Under the pieces are notes generated by a model. The model did no database searches. It was not told the origin of the DNA and saw only the letters and a program-made list of their open reading frames with translations. From Sipunculus nudus (Eukaryota > Annelida > Sipuncula > Golfingiida > Sipunculidae), in NCBI GenBank assembly GCA_026874595.1, contig JAPPUL010000095.1:1424001-1488000 (forward strand): 64,000 nucleotides of DNA, read 5' to 3'. The position numbers were made by a program, and so were the translations under genes. Each line of letters begins with the position of its first letter. Within the stretch, counting starts at the first letter, position 1. Shown here in pieces: positions 1 through 7,254 of the stretch.

Positions 1-1
1 G

Positions 2-808
2 AATACGTTAGTAATAGCAATAAGCCAATCTGGGGAGACAGCAGACACCTTGGGAGCGCTGCGAGAGGCAAAGTTAAAAGGAGCATTAGTGTACGCAATA
101 TGTAATGTAGTGGGCAGTTCGATAGCGCGAGAAAGCGATGGAGGAATATTCTTGCATGCAGGTCCTGAGATAGGAGTAGCAAGCACAAAAGCGTTCACCT
201 CCCAGTTGGTAGTACTACTATTGATATCGTTATCACTTGGCCGTAGAAAACATCTGTCATTAAGTGAAGGTCGTGATATGATAGAGGCTATAAGTAGTTT
301 ACCTGGTTTAGTACAGGAGGTATTAGATAGGAGTGATTGTGTGTCTAGGATATCAAGTAATTTTTTAGATTATAAAAGTATACTTTATCTTGGCAGGGGT
401 TATAATTACGCAGTAGCGCTTGAGGGGGCCTTAAAGCTTAAGGAGATATCGTATATACATGCAGAGGGACTTAATGCAGCGGAGCTGAAACATGGTTCTT
501 TGGCCTTAATAGATGAAAATATGCCGGTGATAGTAATAGTCTTAAAAGATTATCTTTATGAGAAGACACTAACAACGATAGCAGAGATAAAGTCAAGGAA
601 AGGGATAGTGGTAGCGATAGCAACGGATGGAGATAAGGAGATATGTAAGCTTGCGGATTATGTATGCTATATTCCCTCCGTGCCTTTTTATATAACTCCG
701 ATATTGTCGGTAATTCCTCTTCAGTTATTAGCGTATCATATAGCGACTAAAAAAGATTGTGATGTAGACCAACCTAGAAATCTAGCCAAAAGTGTCACTG
801 TTGAGTGA
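2..808 (+). CDS. glmS: Glutamine-fructose-6-phosphate aminotransferase (isomerising), C-terminal part
   Basis: The gene is cut by the left edge of the window, and about 268 codons of the C-terminal half are visible. This half carries the two SIS (sugar isomerase) domains that bind fructose-6-phosphate. The first shows ISQSGETADTL, a GlmS signature, and the second includes ALEGALKLKEISYIHAEG. The protein ends in the typical DQPRNLAKSVTVE tail. GlmS makes glucosamine-6-phosphate for peptidoglycan and LPS. The glutaminase domain lies outside the window. The TTG at 50 is inside the conserved core and is not a start. Identification is from family motifs. Confidence 0.96.
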   Translation, partial: NTLVIAISQSGETADTLGALREAKLKGALVYAICNVVGSSIARESDGGIFLHAGPEIGVASTKAFTSQLVVLLLISLSLGRRKHLSLSEGRDMIEAISSLPGLVQEVLDRSDCVSRISSNFLDYKSILYLGRGYNYAVALEGALKLKEISYIHAEGLNAAELKHGSLALIDENMPVIVIVLKDYLYEKTLTTIAEIKSRKGIVVAIATDGDKEICKLADYVCYIPSVPFYITPILSVIPLQLLAYHIATKKDCDVDQPRNLAKSVTVE

Positions 809-830
809 TTTGGTTAGGGAGTCCTAGAAA

Positions 831-1754
831 ATGATTGGAACTAAATTCTTAGATGATTTCATTCTTCAGTCCTCCACGGGGAACCTAAAAACAAAAGACC
901 TTTATCCCCAAGAAATTCAAGATTTACAGATAAAGGTTTCTTTCGGTATGGGCACCCCTGCCCATGTTTCTTGGATTTCCTTTCTGGGTTCCGGAATGTC
1001 AACTAGTAACGGTTACTACCCTGTTTATCTATATTATAAACAAGAGAATATTCTCGTTCTTGCTTATGGAATAAGTGAAACAATCAAATATGAATCTCCT
1101 TGGGACTCACAGATATTAAAGGGGGAAAAGGTTTTTGACCTTATAAAAAAGCCGCCATGTTATGGAGACTCTTTCGTTTTCAAACATTACACACCCAAAA
1201 TAAATGGTACTGAAGTTCAATATTTTTCAGAGGGTTCAGAAGTAACTAAAATACTACTTAAGAAAGATTTAGATACGATCCTACATAAATATAAAGAGTG
1301 CTTGAATATAAGCACAAAAGACGAGACTTCTGTTTTAAGCAAAGGTCTTTTTTATATGGAACAGACTCTGGAAAATTTCATTATTGAGAATTGGAATGAA
1401 ACGGCATTTGGGAAAAAATATGATTTGATAATAGAGGACGGAGAAAATAAGAGTCAGCAGTATTATACTGAACCTGGGATAGGGTACATAGATATTCTTG
1501 CAAGAAATAAGGGTAGCAATAATTATGTTGTTATTGAATTAAAGAAAGCCCAAACAAGCGATGAGACGATTGGACAGCTTTTCAGATATATGGGATGGGT
1601 TAAAAAGAATTTAAGTGATGAAAATGTTAAAGGGATTATTATCTGCGGCAAATGGGATAAACGATTGGAGTATGCAAGAACAATGCTTAAAAACGACGTT
1701 GAGATATTTCTATATGAAATATATTTTAAACTTAAAGAATTTGAAGATTCATAA
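831..1754 (+). CDS. MrcB_N (DUF3578) - PD-(D/E)XK nuclease, probable stand-alone restriction enzyme
   Basis: A 307-residue protein with two parts. Residues about 1-150 resemble the MrcB N-terminal/DUF3578 domain, with FGMGTPAHVSWISFL followed by YYPVYLYYKQ and LAYGISET; this domain occurs in modification-dependent restriction systems. Residues about 165-300 form a NucS/DUF91-like nuclease. The expected active-site layout is visible: D221 in YIDIL, then E236 and K238 in VIELKK, and a downstream Q249/Y253 pair. No partner methylase or McrB-type GTPase is adjacent. An AGGGAG lies just upstream of the ATG. Its coding strand is less purine-rich than many core genes here, which fits acquisition by transfer. 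Cleavage of modified foreign DNA is inferred. Confidence 0.75.
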   Translation: MIGTKFLDDFILQSSTGNLKTKDLYPQEIQDLQIKVSFGMGTPAHVSWISFLGSGMSTSNGYYPVYLYYKQENILVLAYGISETIKYESPWDSQILKGEKVFDLIKKPPCYGDSFVFKHYTPKINGTEVQYFSEGSEVTKILLKKDLDTILHKYKECLNISTKDETSVLSKGLFYMEQTLENFIIENWNETAFGKKYDLIIEDGENKSQQYYTEPGIGYIDILARNKGSNNYVVIELKKAQTSDETIGQLFRYMGWVKKNLSDENVKGIIICGKWDKRLEYARTMLKNDVEIFLYEIYFKLKEFEDS

Positions 1755-1865
1755 AAACATTTGCAACTTAAATTAACTGGTCATAGACAAAGCTATGAGT
1801 AGATATTTCATAAAACAGTTATTTATAAGCTGCTTTAAAAGCAAAATAAGAAGGGAAGAATAGAG

Positions 1866-1892
1866 AACTACTTGTCTCTCAAGGAGGTAGTT
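1866..1892. terminator. Stem-loop between convergent genes
   Basis: AACTAC (1866-1871) pairs with GTAGTT (1887-1892), and an inner CTTG/CAAG pair sits inside. It lies between the nuclease gene and the convergent PilZ gene, where a terminator is expected. The trailing T run is short, so intrinsic termination is uncertain. Confidence 0.35.
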
Positions 1893-1904
1893 TAATTAAA
1901 GTAT

Positions 1905-2219
1905 CTAATATAATGATCCAAGGAAATGCAGTCCAAATTCAATTTTATTATTTTGGGTATTATTCCAAACAACCCGAGCCATTAAATTTAGAGTTCTGTT
2001 GTTGTTAAAAACAATGCTTACAGGTAATTTAAGTCCGCTTTCAATGGTTTTATTAATATCTTTAGGTAAAGTTCCCTTTAAGCCATTATGTGAAATATTA
2101 GAAATTTCAAATTCAAGTAAATCGTCTTTAGTCTTAGGAGCTTTCTTAAAAACAAAGTATGCATTCTTAACAACGGAGTTATTGCCTATTCTAGGAGAAC
2201 TTCTCTTATCTTGTTGCAT
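1905..2219 (-). CDS. PilZ domain protein (putative cyclic di-GMP receptor)
   Basis: A 104-residue single-domain protein. It starts with RSSPR, which fits the RxxxR cyclic di-GMP contact. About 35 residues later comes NISHNG, matching the [D/N]xSxxG second contact. The rest alternates beta-strand-like stretches ending VVWNN...FGLHF, as in PilZ beta barrels. Such proteins couple cyclic di-GMP to motility or surface behaviour. There are no flagellar or cyclase genes next to it, so the target is unknown. No clear Shine-Dalgarno precedes the ATG. Confidence 0.7.
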   Translation of the reverse strand: MQQDKRSSPRIGNNSVVKNAYFVFKKAPKTKDDLLEFEISNISHNGLKGTLPKDINKTIESGLKLPVSIVFNNNRTLNLMARVVWNNTQNNKIEFGLHFLGSLY

Positions 2220-2712
2220 AGCGTAAGTCTAACATAAGATTATATTTTTGGCAAGTTTATTTATTTTATGTTTTATCATTATTTTAGGATATAATGTCAT
2301 TAAAAACTTATTCTCTTTATTACGCTGTCTTTTATCAAAAGCTATTATAATATTATTCTAAAGTTTTTGAGAATCAAAATAGGTAAGAGTCTTTTTATAT
2401 TAGTATTAAAAATATTAATATAAAAACATAAAACTATTTATAACAAGCATAAAAAGACATACTTTTATTATTACTTAAACCTGTCTGTATATTATATTAT
2501 AATTCTACTTATAGCAGGTTATAGAAGAGTATTAATTTGGATTTAATAAGTATAAAGTGGATAGATTATCTTATGGGACAGTTAATAGAATAATAAGGTA
2601 TCTATAAATCCTATTTATAGGTTGTTTAATTATTAATAAAGAGTTATTAATAATTAAAGTACAAAAACTAAAGAATAGCGAAATTAAGATTAACTAAAAT
2701 AAGAGTATTATT
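2220..2712. other. Very AT-rich spacer between divergent PilZ and LysR genes
   Basis: About 490 bp with no plausible gene or RNA gene. It holds many short A/T runs and small imperfect TTATTAATAA-type palindromes. It must contain the promoters of both flanking divergent genes, but no site can be singled out with confidence. Confidence 0.5.
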
Positions 2713-3636
2713 ATGAATAATGGAAAAAGTGAGAATGAGATTACATTAAAAGAACTTGATATTTTTAATCAAGTAGCAAATAATTTGAATTTAACCTTAT
2801 TATCCCGCTCTATAGAAATGACCCAACCGAATATATCTCTAACAATAAGATCTCTAGAAGCTAAGCTTCAAGAGAAATTGTTTGACAGGATAGGAAAAAA
2901 GCTAATATTAAATGAAAGAGGGCGCTTACTACAAGAAAAGGTAAGACCTTTATTACATGAGCTTAAAGAAACTAAGAATATCTTTTCAAAACATAAAGTA
3001 GCAGGCAAGCTAATAGTTGGCTCAACACATACTTTAGCAATATATTTGGTGCCATATTTGTTATATGAATATAAAAGTATGCATCAGGAGGTTGAAATTA
3101 AGCATTATTGGACGAATGCCAAAGGGATAATTGATATGCTAAATGATGGGCGTATTGATATAGGATTTATCGAAAGTGAGATTACTAATCCTAATATTGT
3201 AAGGGAGTTTTTGCGAGCGGATGAGCTTATTGTTGTTAGCGCTAATAGCAAATTGCTTGGCAAGGAGTATTTTATAGATGAGCTTTTAGATAAGAAATGG
3301 CTTTTAAGGGAGAAAGAGTCTGGCATAGTTGAACTTTTTTTTGATCACTTAGGAGAGCTTAAGAATCGGCTTAATATAGTACTTGAATTGCAACATACCC
3401 TAGCAATAAAACATCTACTTGTTAAATATCCTGAAACTATATCGTGCCTACCTTTAAAAAGCGTTCGTGATGAGCTTGAAAATCATAAACTCTATAGAGT
3501 AAATGTAAAGAATTTAAACTTTAGTAGAAACTATTATCTTGTTTATCACAGAAGGAAACTAAAGAATGTGGTATATGATTCCTTTAAGCATTTTATCCTT
3601 GAGAATAAGTTAACTAATTTTGAAATTAATACATAG
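2713..3636 (+). CDS. LysR-family transcriptional regulator
   Basis: A 307-residue protein of normal LysR length. Residues about 10-70 form the winged helix-turn-helix (LDIFNQVANNLNLT, then SRSIEMTQPNISLTIRSLE). The rest is a periplasmic-binding-protein-like effector domain with GRIDIGFIE. Family members bind a small molecule and activate or repress a nearby, often divergent, operon. Its neighbours are the PilZ gene upstream and the GLUG array downstream. The sulfolactate cluster, whose regulators in other bacteria can be of this kind, begins 10 kb away, so a link is only a possibility. Confidence 0.9.
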   Translation: MNNGKSENEITLKELDIFNQVANNLNLTLLSRSIEMTQPNISLTIRSLEAKLQEKLFDRIGKKLILNERGRLLQEKVRPLLHELKETKNIFSKHKVAGKLIVGSTHTLAIYLVPYLLYEYKSMHQEVEIKHYWTNAKGIIDMLNDGRIDIGFIESEITNPNIVREFLRADELIVVSANSKLLGKEYFIDELLDKKWLLREKESGIVELFFDHLGELKNRLNIVLELQHTLAIKHLLVKYPETISCLPLKSVRDELENHKLYRVNVKNLNFSRNYYLVYHRRKLKNVVYDSFKHFILENKLTNFEINT

Positions 3637-3662
3637 CCTAAACTCTTAGTAGATGGTGTTAA

Positions 3663-3676
3663 GCCTTTTGTAAGGC
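3663..3676 (+). terminator. Small stem-loop downstream of the LysR gene
   Basis: GCCTT-TTGT-AAGGC lies 26 nt after the LysR stop codon. The stem is short and no T tract follows, so a terminator role is tentative. Confidence 0.25.
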
Positions 3677-3750
3677 AAGTTGCCTATTACCAGTTTGCGT
3701 TTCGGCCCTTCTTTCGTGAAATTTGAGATTATGCAAGGGAGGACCAATAG

Positions 3751-3973
3751 GCTGTTCCTCAAGTATTTAGTAATCTATGTTATCAGTTGGCAGGCCATCA
3801 GTCCATTTTAATTTAGGTTAATATTGCTCTTCGAGTATGGATATATTAGGAATTAAGACATTCTATTATTTTTAAATAAATAGTTTTAGGAAGTGAGAAC
3901 TAGAGTGCTGTTCCTCAAGTATTTAGTAATCTATGTTATCAGTTGGCAGGCCATCAGTCCATTTTAATTTAGG
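3751..3973. repeat. 67-bp direct repeat: duplicated 3' end of a GLUG gene
   Basis: Positions 3751-3817 and 3907-3973 are the same 67 bp. The second copy overlaps the 3' end of the GLUG gene that stops at 3923. Past the match the two flanks stay weakly alike (a shared ATATATTAGGA stretch in each). The outer copy is therefore probably the remnant of another GLUG gene or a partial duplication. Confidence 0.85.
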
Positions 3974-5041
3974 CCAGTTCCCAGCTTCCAGTATCCATAT
4001 ATTAGGATTAAAGTTATTAAAACTATCAGATTTTATATCTTCTTTCTTGATACCTGTTGTAGGAGGAGGACTCCCTTCGTACCATTCTCCTATAATTCCA
4101 AGGCCTGCATTTATACTGGAATCATAGTAAACGTCGTTTAATGTTGGCATAGCACTTTCGACTATACCACCTATTCTTCCTTTAATCATACCTTTGGTTA
4201 TTGTTGATCTTGTATAACTTGTAGTTATTGTTGCCGGCTGAAGAAATGATCCAACAAATCCTGCGCTTATTTCATTGCTATTAACTATACCCGAATGAAA
4301 ACTATCCTCTATCAAGCTGTCCGAAAAGGCTAGGCCCACAAGACCTCCACTTAGAGGGATGCCTCCTGATGAAGAGTAATTTGTCAGAGTACAATTACTA
4401 TAACTTTCTTTTATAGACCCATATTGACGTGATACAAGACAACCCAGTGGGCCCATGGCAGTTCCAATTTGTCCATCAAGTACACGTACCTTCTCTATAA
4501 GACCATTGTTTTGATAGGCAACGCCGCCCGCCAGTATCTTGGGTCCAGAAATGTTTCCTAAGCGTATAGTTAAGTTTTTTATAACACCGCTTGAGCTTAT
4601 ATTATATACAAGTCCTCCGCGTTGCTCTGTGGTAGATGTTGTTGTAAAACTTAATGTTGCAATTTCCTTGAAGGCACCATCAAAAGTTCCTGTAAAGGTT
4701 TGTCCTGTGCCTCCAAGTGGATTTAGTCCATCGCCTAAATCGGTTATATCCTGGGTTAGGCAATAGTTGCCATCGAGCGGATGGCTCTCTTCAACTCCTA
4801 TCTTTGCAAGGTCCTCTTTGTTTGCGATTGCAATATATGGAGAGCTACATTCGTAAGCCGCAGGTTGTTCATCTGCTGGAGTTGTTCCACTCGGCGGTTG
4901 GTAGTCTTCAAGTATGCCATCACTTTGTTTACAACTAATTAGAGCCACCAGAAAAACAATTATTATAGCAAGAATAAAAAAGGTTAATGTTGTAAGTTTG
5001 TTATTTATCAAAATGTTTGTATAGTACTTTAAGTCCTTCAT
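3923..5041 (-). CDS. GLUG-motif lipoprotein 1
   Basis: A 372-residue secreted protein. The start is set at ATG 5041, thirteen codons inside the longest frame, because AGGAG precedes it at about 11 nt. It then gives a positively charged N-terminus, a long hydrophobic segment and a cysteine in VALISC, as in lipoproteins. The body has GLUG-like repeats (GGLVYN, GGLVGLAFSDS, AGFVGS) alternating with xSYSN/xSYTRS. It ends in the family-wide WPKLKW tail. GLUG repeats form beta-solenoid-like surface proteins or adhesins; the ligand is unknown. It is the most diverged of the five paralogues here. Confidence 0.75.
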   Translation of the reverse strand: MKDLKYYTNILINNKLTTLTFFILAIIIVFLVALISCKQSDGILEDYQPPSGTTPADEQPAAYECSSPYIAIANKEDLAKIGVEESHPLDGNYCLTQDITDLGDGLNPLGGTGQTFTGTFDGAFKEIATLSFTTTSTTEQRGGLVYNISSSGVIKNLTIRLGNISGPKILAGGVAYQNNGLIEKVRVLDGQIGTAMGPLGCLVSRQYGSIKESYSNCTLTNYSSSGGIPLSGGLVGLAFSDSLIEDSFHSGIVNSNEISAGFVGSFLQPATITTSYTRSTITKGMIKGRIGGIVESAMPTLNDVYYDSSINAGLGIIGEWYEGSPPPTTGIKKEDIKSDSFNNFNPNIWILEAGNWPKLKWTDGLPTDNIDY

Positions 5042-5102
5042 AAAGTGGTTTGCTCCTGAATTTATACATGTTAAGTACATAACACTACATTTTTGTTATT
5101 TG

Positions 5103-5134
5103 TTCATATATTCATATATTCATATATTCATATA
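5103..5134. repeat. 8-bp tandem repeat, four copies
   Basis: Four perfect copies of TTCATATA, about 60 bp upstream of the start of GLUG gene 1, which reads leftward. Copy-number change could alter promoter spacing; this is inference. Confidence 0.8.
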
Positions 5135-5261
5135 AAAGAAGGGCGTTAGAAGTAATATAGTTTTATGGTTTAGAAAGTAAGATAAATTAAGAAGGGAATA
5201 AGAAGAATAAGCAGGATAAGAAAGGTTAATATATATCTATCTAAAGTTATATTGTGCTTAA

Positions 5262-5345
5262 TTTATGAATTGGCCTCGTATATGGTTCTGTTGGGACTAC
5301 TATGATATACAAAGCAACTATTATTATAAGTAAGCTTAATAAGTG
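5262..5345 (-). pseudogene. Decayed N-terminal fragment of a GLUG lipoprotein gene
   Basis: The stretch from GAATTGGC through ACTACTATG to AAGCTTA matches, with substitutions and small gaps, the segment at about 6628-6712 inside the next GLUG gene. No open frame survives. It appears to be what is left of a lost array member. The spacer around it (5042-5576) holds nothing else recognised except the 3' cassette listed separately. Confidence 0.5.
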
Positions 5346-5457
5346 TTGGCTACGTTGCTGGGTATTGTCAAGATGTTATAGTTTGGGCTTGCTGTAGAGT
5401 AGGTCTACTGGCTTTAGCTTAGGGTCCTGTAGTTCTCTTTTATGGCATAAGAGCGAA

Positions 5458-5588
5458 ATAGTAGGCACCTTTTTAGGTTTTAAAAAAAAGCATGCCTACT
5501 ATTATGTCCTACGGTCCCTTGGGGCCCCTATGAGCTTATGCCCTGCGGCTTTATAAACCTGCGGCTTTATGCCAGTCTACGGCTGCCA
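5458..5588. repeat. 131-bp GLUG 3' cassette, copy A, with long hairpin
   Basis: Base-for-base the same as 7124-7254. It covers the last codons and the 3' flank of GLUG gene 2. It includes a perfect 10-bp inverted repeat, ATAGTAGGCA (5458-5467) with TGCCTACTAT (5493-5502). Its loop contains a second C-T5/A5-G stem. Two small units of TGCGGCTTTAT follow. A terminator or mRNA 3'-end role is likely but not proven. A shorter relative of its inner end lies at about 11880-11937. Confidence 0.9.
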
Positions 5589-6845
5589 TTTAAGCTTTGG
5601 CCACTGCCTCGCTACCAAATTCTTCCACACAGAGCTTAACCAGCCTGCATTAGTAAAGGTATTTGCTGTAATTGCCGCTGTTGCTATCTTTCTTACCCCA
5701 GAAGCACTTCCGCTCCCAACTGCATTAATACCCGACCTGTCCAAACAGAAACTGTTTTCTATTGTGCCGCTGCCCCAGTTCCTTCCAACCAGACCGCCGA
5801 CATTGCTCCCTGTGCCCGTAACAGCTCCGGTTGCATAGCTGTTTTCTATTGTGCTCCCGTTCCATCCAACCAGACCGCCGACAACGGACCTTGTGCCCTT
5901 AACATCTCCGGTTGCATAGCTGTTTTCTATTGTGCCCCCGTTCTCTCCAACCAGCCCACCTAGCCTGCTCTTTCCCTTAACATCTCCGGTTGTATAGCTG
6001 TTTTTAATAGTGCCGCCCAAGTAGCTGCTTCCAACCAGACCGCCGACATTGCTCCCTGTGCCCTTAACATCTCCGGTTGCATAGCTGTTTTCTATTTTGC
6101 CCCCGTTCTCTCCAACCAGACCGCCGACATAGTTTCTTCCCTTAACAGCTCCGGTTGCATAGCTGTTTTCTATTTTGCCCCCGTTCTTTCCAACGAGCCC
6201 ACCTATAGGTAAATCTGTGGTGGAGGAGTCACATGATATATTTACATTTAGAGCTTTGCTATTAGATATATTATTGTTATCGTTTTGCCCAACAAGTCCG
6301 CCTATAGCGTTTGTGCTGGAGGAGCAACTGAATGATATATTTTTAATAGTTGCATTATTTATCGTGCCTTGATTTATCGAGACTAATCCTCCTATAAACC
6401 GACTCGCATCATCATCAGCAGTAATGATTGCGCCGCCACCGTCTATCGTTACGTTTTCTATTTTTCGTTGATTTTGGGTTGCAAGTATGCTCCCGGTTAT
6501 CTTTTGGCTATTGACAAGCTCTATTTTAAGATTTTTTACTTCCCCCGTTAATCTATCTATTAGCGGACCTTTTAGGTTCTTTATATATAAAATCTTATTC
6601 TGTCCGTCTATTGTGGTGGTTAAATGAATTGGCATCGCATTTGGGGCTACTATGTATTCGAAGCAAGGAGCATCATTATCAGACTGATAAACGCTAGACA
6701 AGCTTAGCAATGTATTTATTTGTTTACAATGTTCCTCCTCCGTCGTCTGCTCCGGGATGCCTATTTTGATACTGTTTAGGCCGTTTGGATAACAGCTTGA
6801 GAGTATAAAGATGATTAATAAGTAGCTAATAATCATAATGTGCAT
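5577..6845 (-). CDS. GLUG-motif lipoprotein 2
   Basis: A 422-residue protein starting with a short hydrophobic signal and a lipobox-like ILSSC at residues about 14-18. Residues about 150-380 hold seven or more repeats of about 26 residues, with GGLVGENGG and IENSYATGDVKG as the consensus, separated by variable VGG blocks. The C-terminus is the shared GWLSSVWKNL...WPKLKWQP. Repeat-coding DNA is nearly identical between units, so unit number may vary by recombination. Surface location and an adhesin or matrix role are inferred from the family. Confidence 0.8.
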   Translation of the reverse strand: MHIMIISYLLIIFILSSCYPNGLNSIKIGIPEQTTEEEHCKQINTLLSLSSVYQSDNDAPCFEYIVAPNAMPIHLTTTIDGQNKILYIKNLKGPLIDRLTGEVKNLKIELVNSQKITGSILATQNQRKIENVTIDGGGAIITADDDASRFIGGLVSINQGTINNATIKNISFSCSSSTNAIGGLVGQNDNNNISNSKALNVNISCDSSTTDLPIGGLVGKNGGKIENSYATGAVKGRNYVGGLVGENGGKIENSYATGDVKGTGSNVGGLVGSSYLGGTIKNSYTTGDVKGKSRLGGLVGENGGTIENSYATGDVKGTRSVVGGLVGWNGSTIENSYATGAVTGTGSNVGGLVGRNWGSGTIENSFCLDRSGINAVGSGSASGVRKIATAAITANTFTNAGWLSSVWKNLVARQWPKLKWQP

Positions 6846-6967
6846 CTTGTTAAAGATATCGTATTTTGTAATAAAAGAAAAGTATCTATTAGATTGTTTT
6901 ATACAAAATATATAATTCTATATGCAAAATTAATTGAACTTGCAACTAGTTTGTTTCTGGATTTGAC

Positions 6968-7030
6968 GTAAGCGTCCACTGTCCTTTTGTAATGGCTCAT
7001 ATAGTTGTTTCAAGAGCCGATGTTGTAGAT
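6968..7030 (-). pseudogene. Decayed C-terminal fragment of a GLUG gene
   Basis: The run around CATATAGTTGTTTCAAGAGC, preceded by GCGTCCACTG, aligns with the 3' end of GLUG gene 5 (about 11935-11995) and of gene 4 (about 9970-10025). The frame is broken and only this tail remains. It sits in the 397-bp spacer 6846-7242, which otherwise holds only the repeat cassette copy B. Confidence 0.5.
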
Positions 7031-7123
7031 AGCCGGGCTATGCTGTCGTACTGCACGTAGCAATAGGTTAGTGAGAACAGTTTTATACGTATAAGTTATT
7101 AGTATAGAAATTGTTAGTATAGA

Positions 7124-7254
7124 ATAGTAGGCACCTTTTTAGGTTTTAAAAAAAAGCATGCCTACTATTATGTCCTACGGTCCCTTGGGGCCCCTATGAG
7201 CTTATGCCCTGCGGCTTTATAAACCTGCGGCTTTATGCCAGTCTACGGCTGCCA
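7124..7254. repeat. 131-bp GLUG 3' cassette, copy B
   Basis: Same sequence as 5458-5588, with no difference seen. It overlaps the last codons of the large GLUG gene. The hairpin arms are 7124-7133 and 7159-7168. Identity over coding and non-coding positions alike points to recent duplication or gene conversion between genes 2 and 3. Confidence 0.9.
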
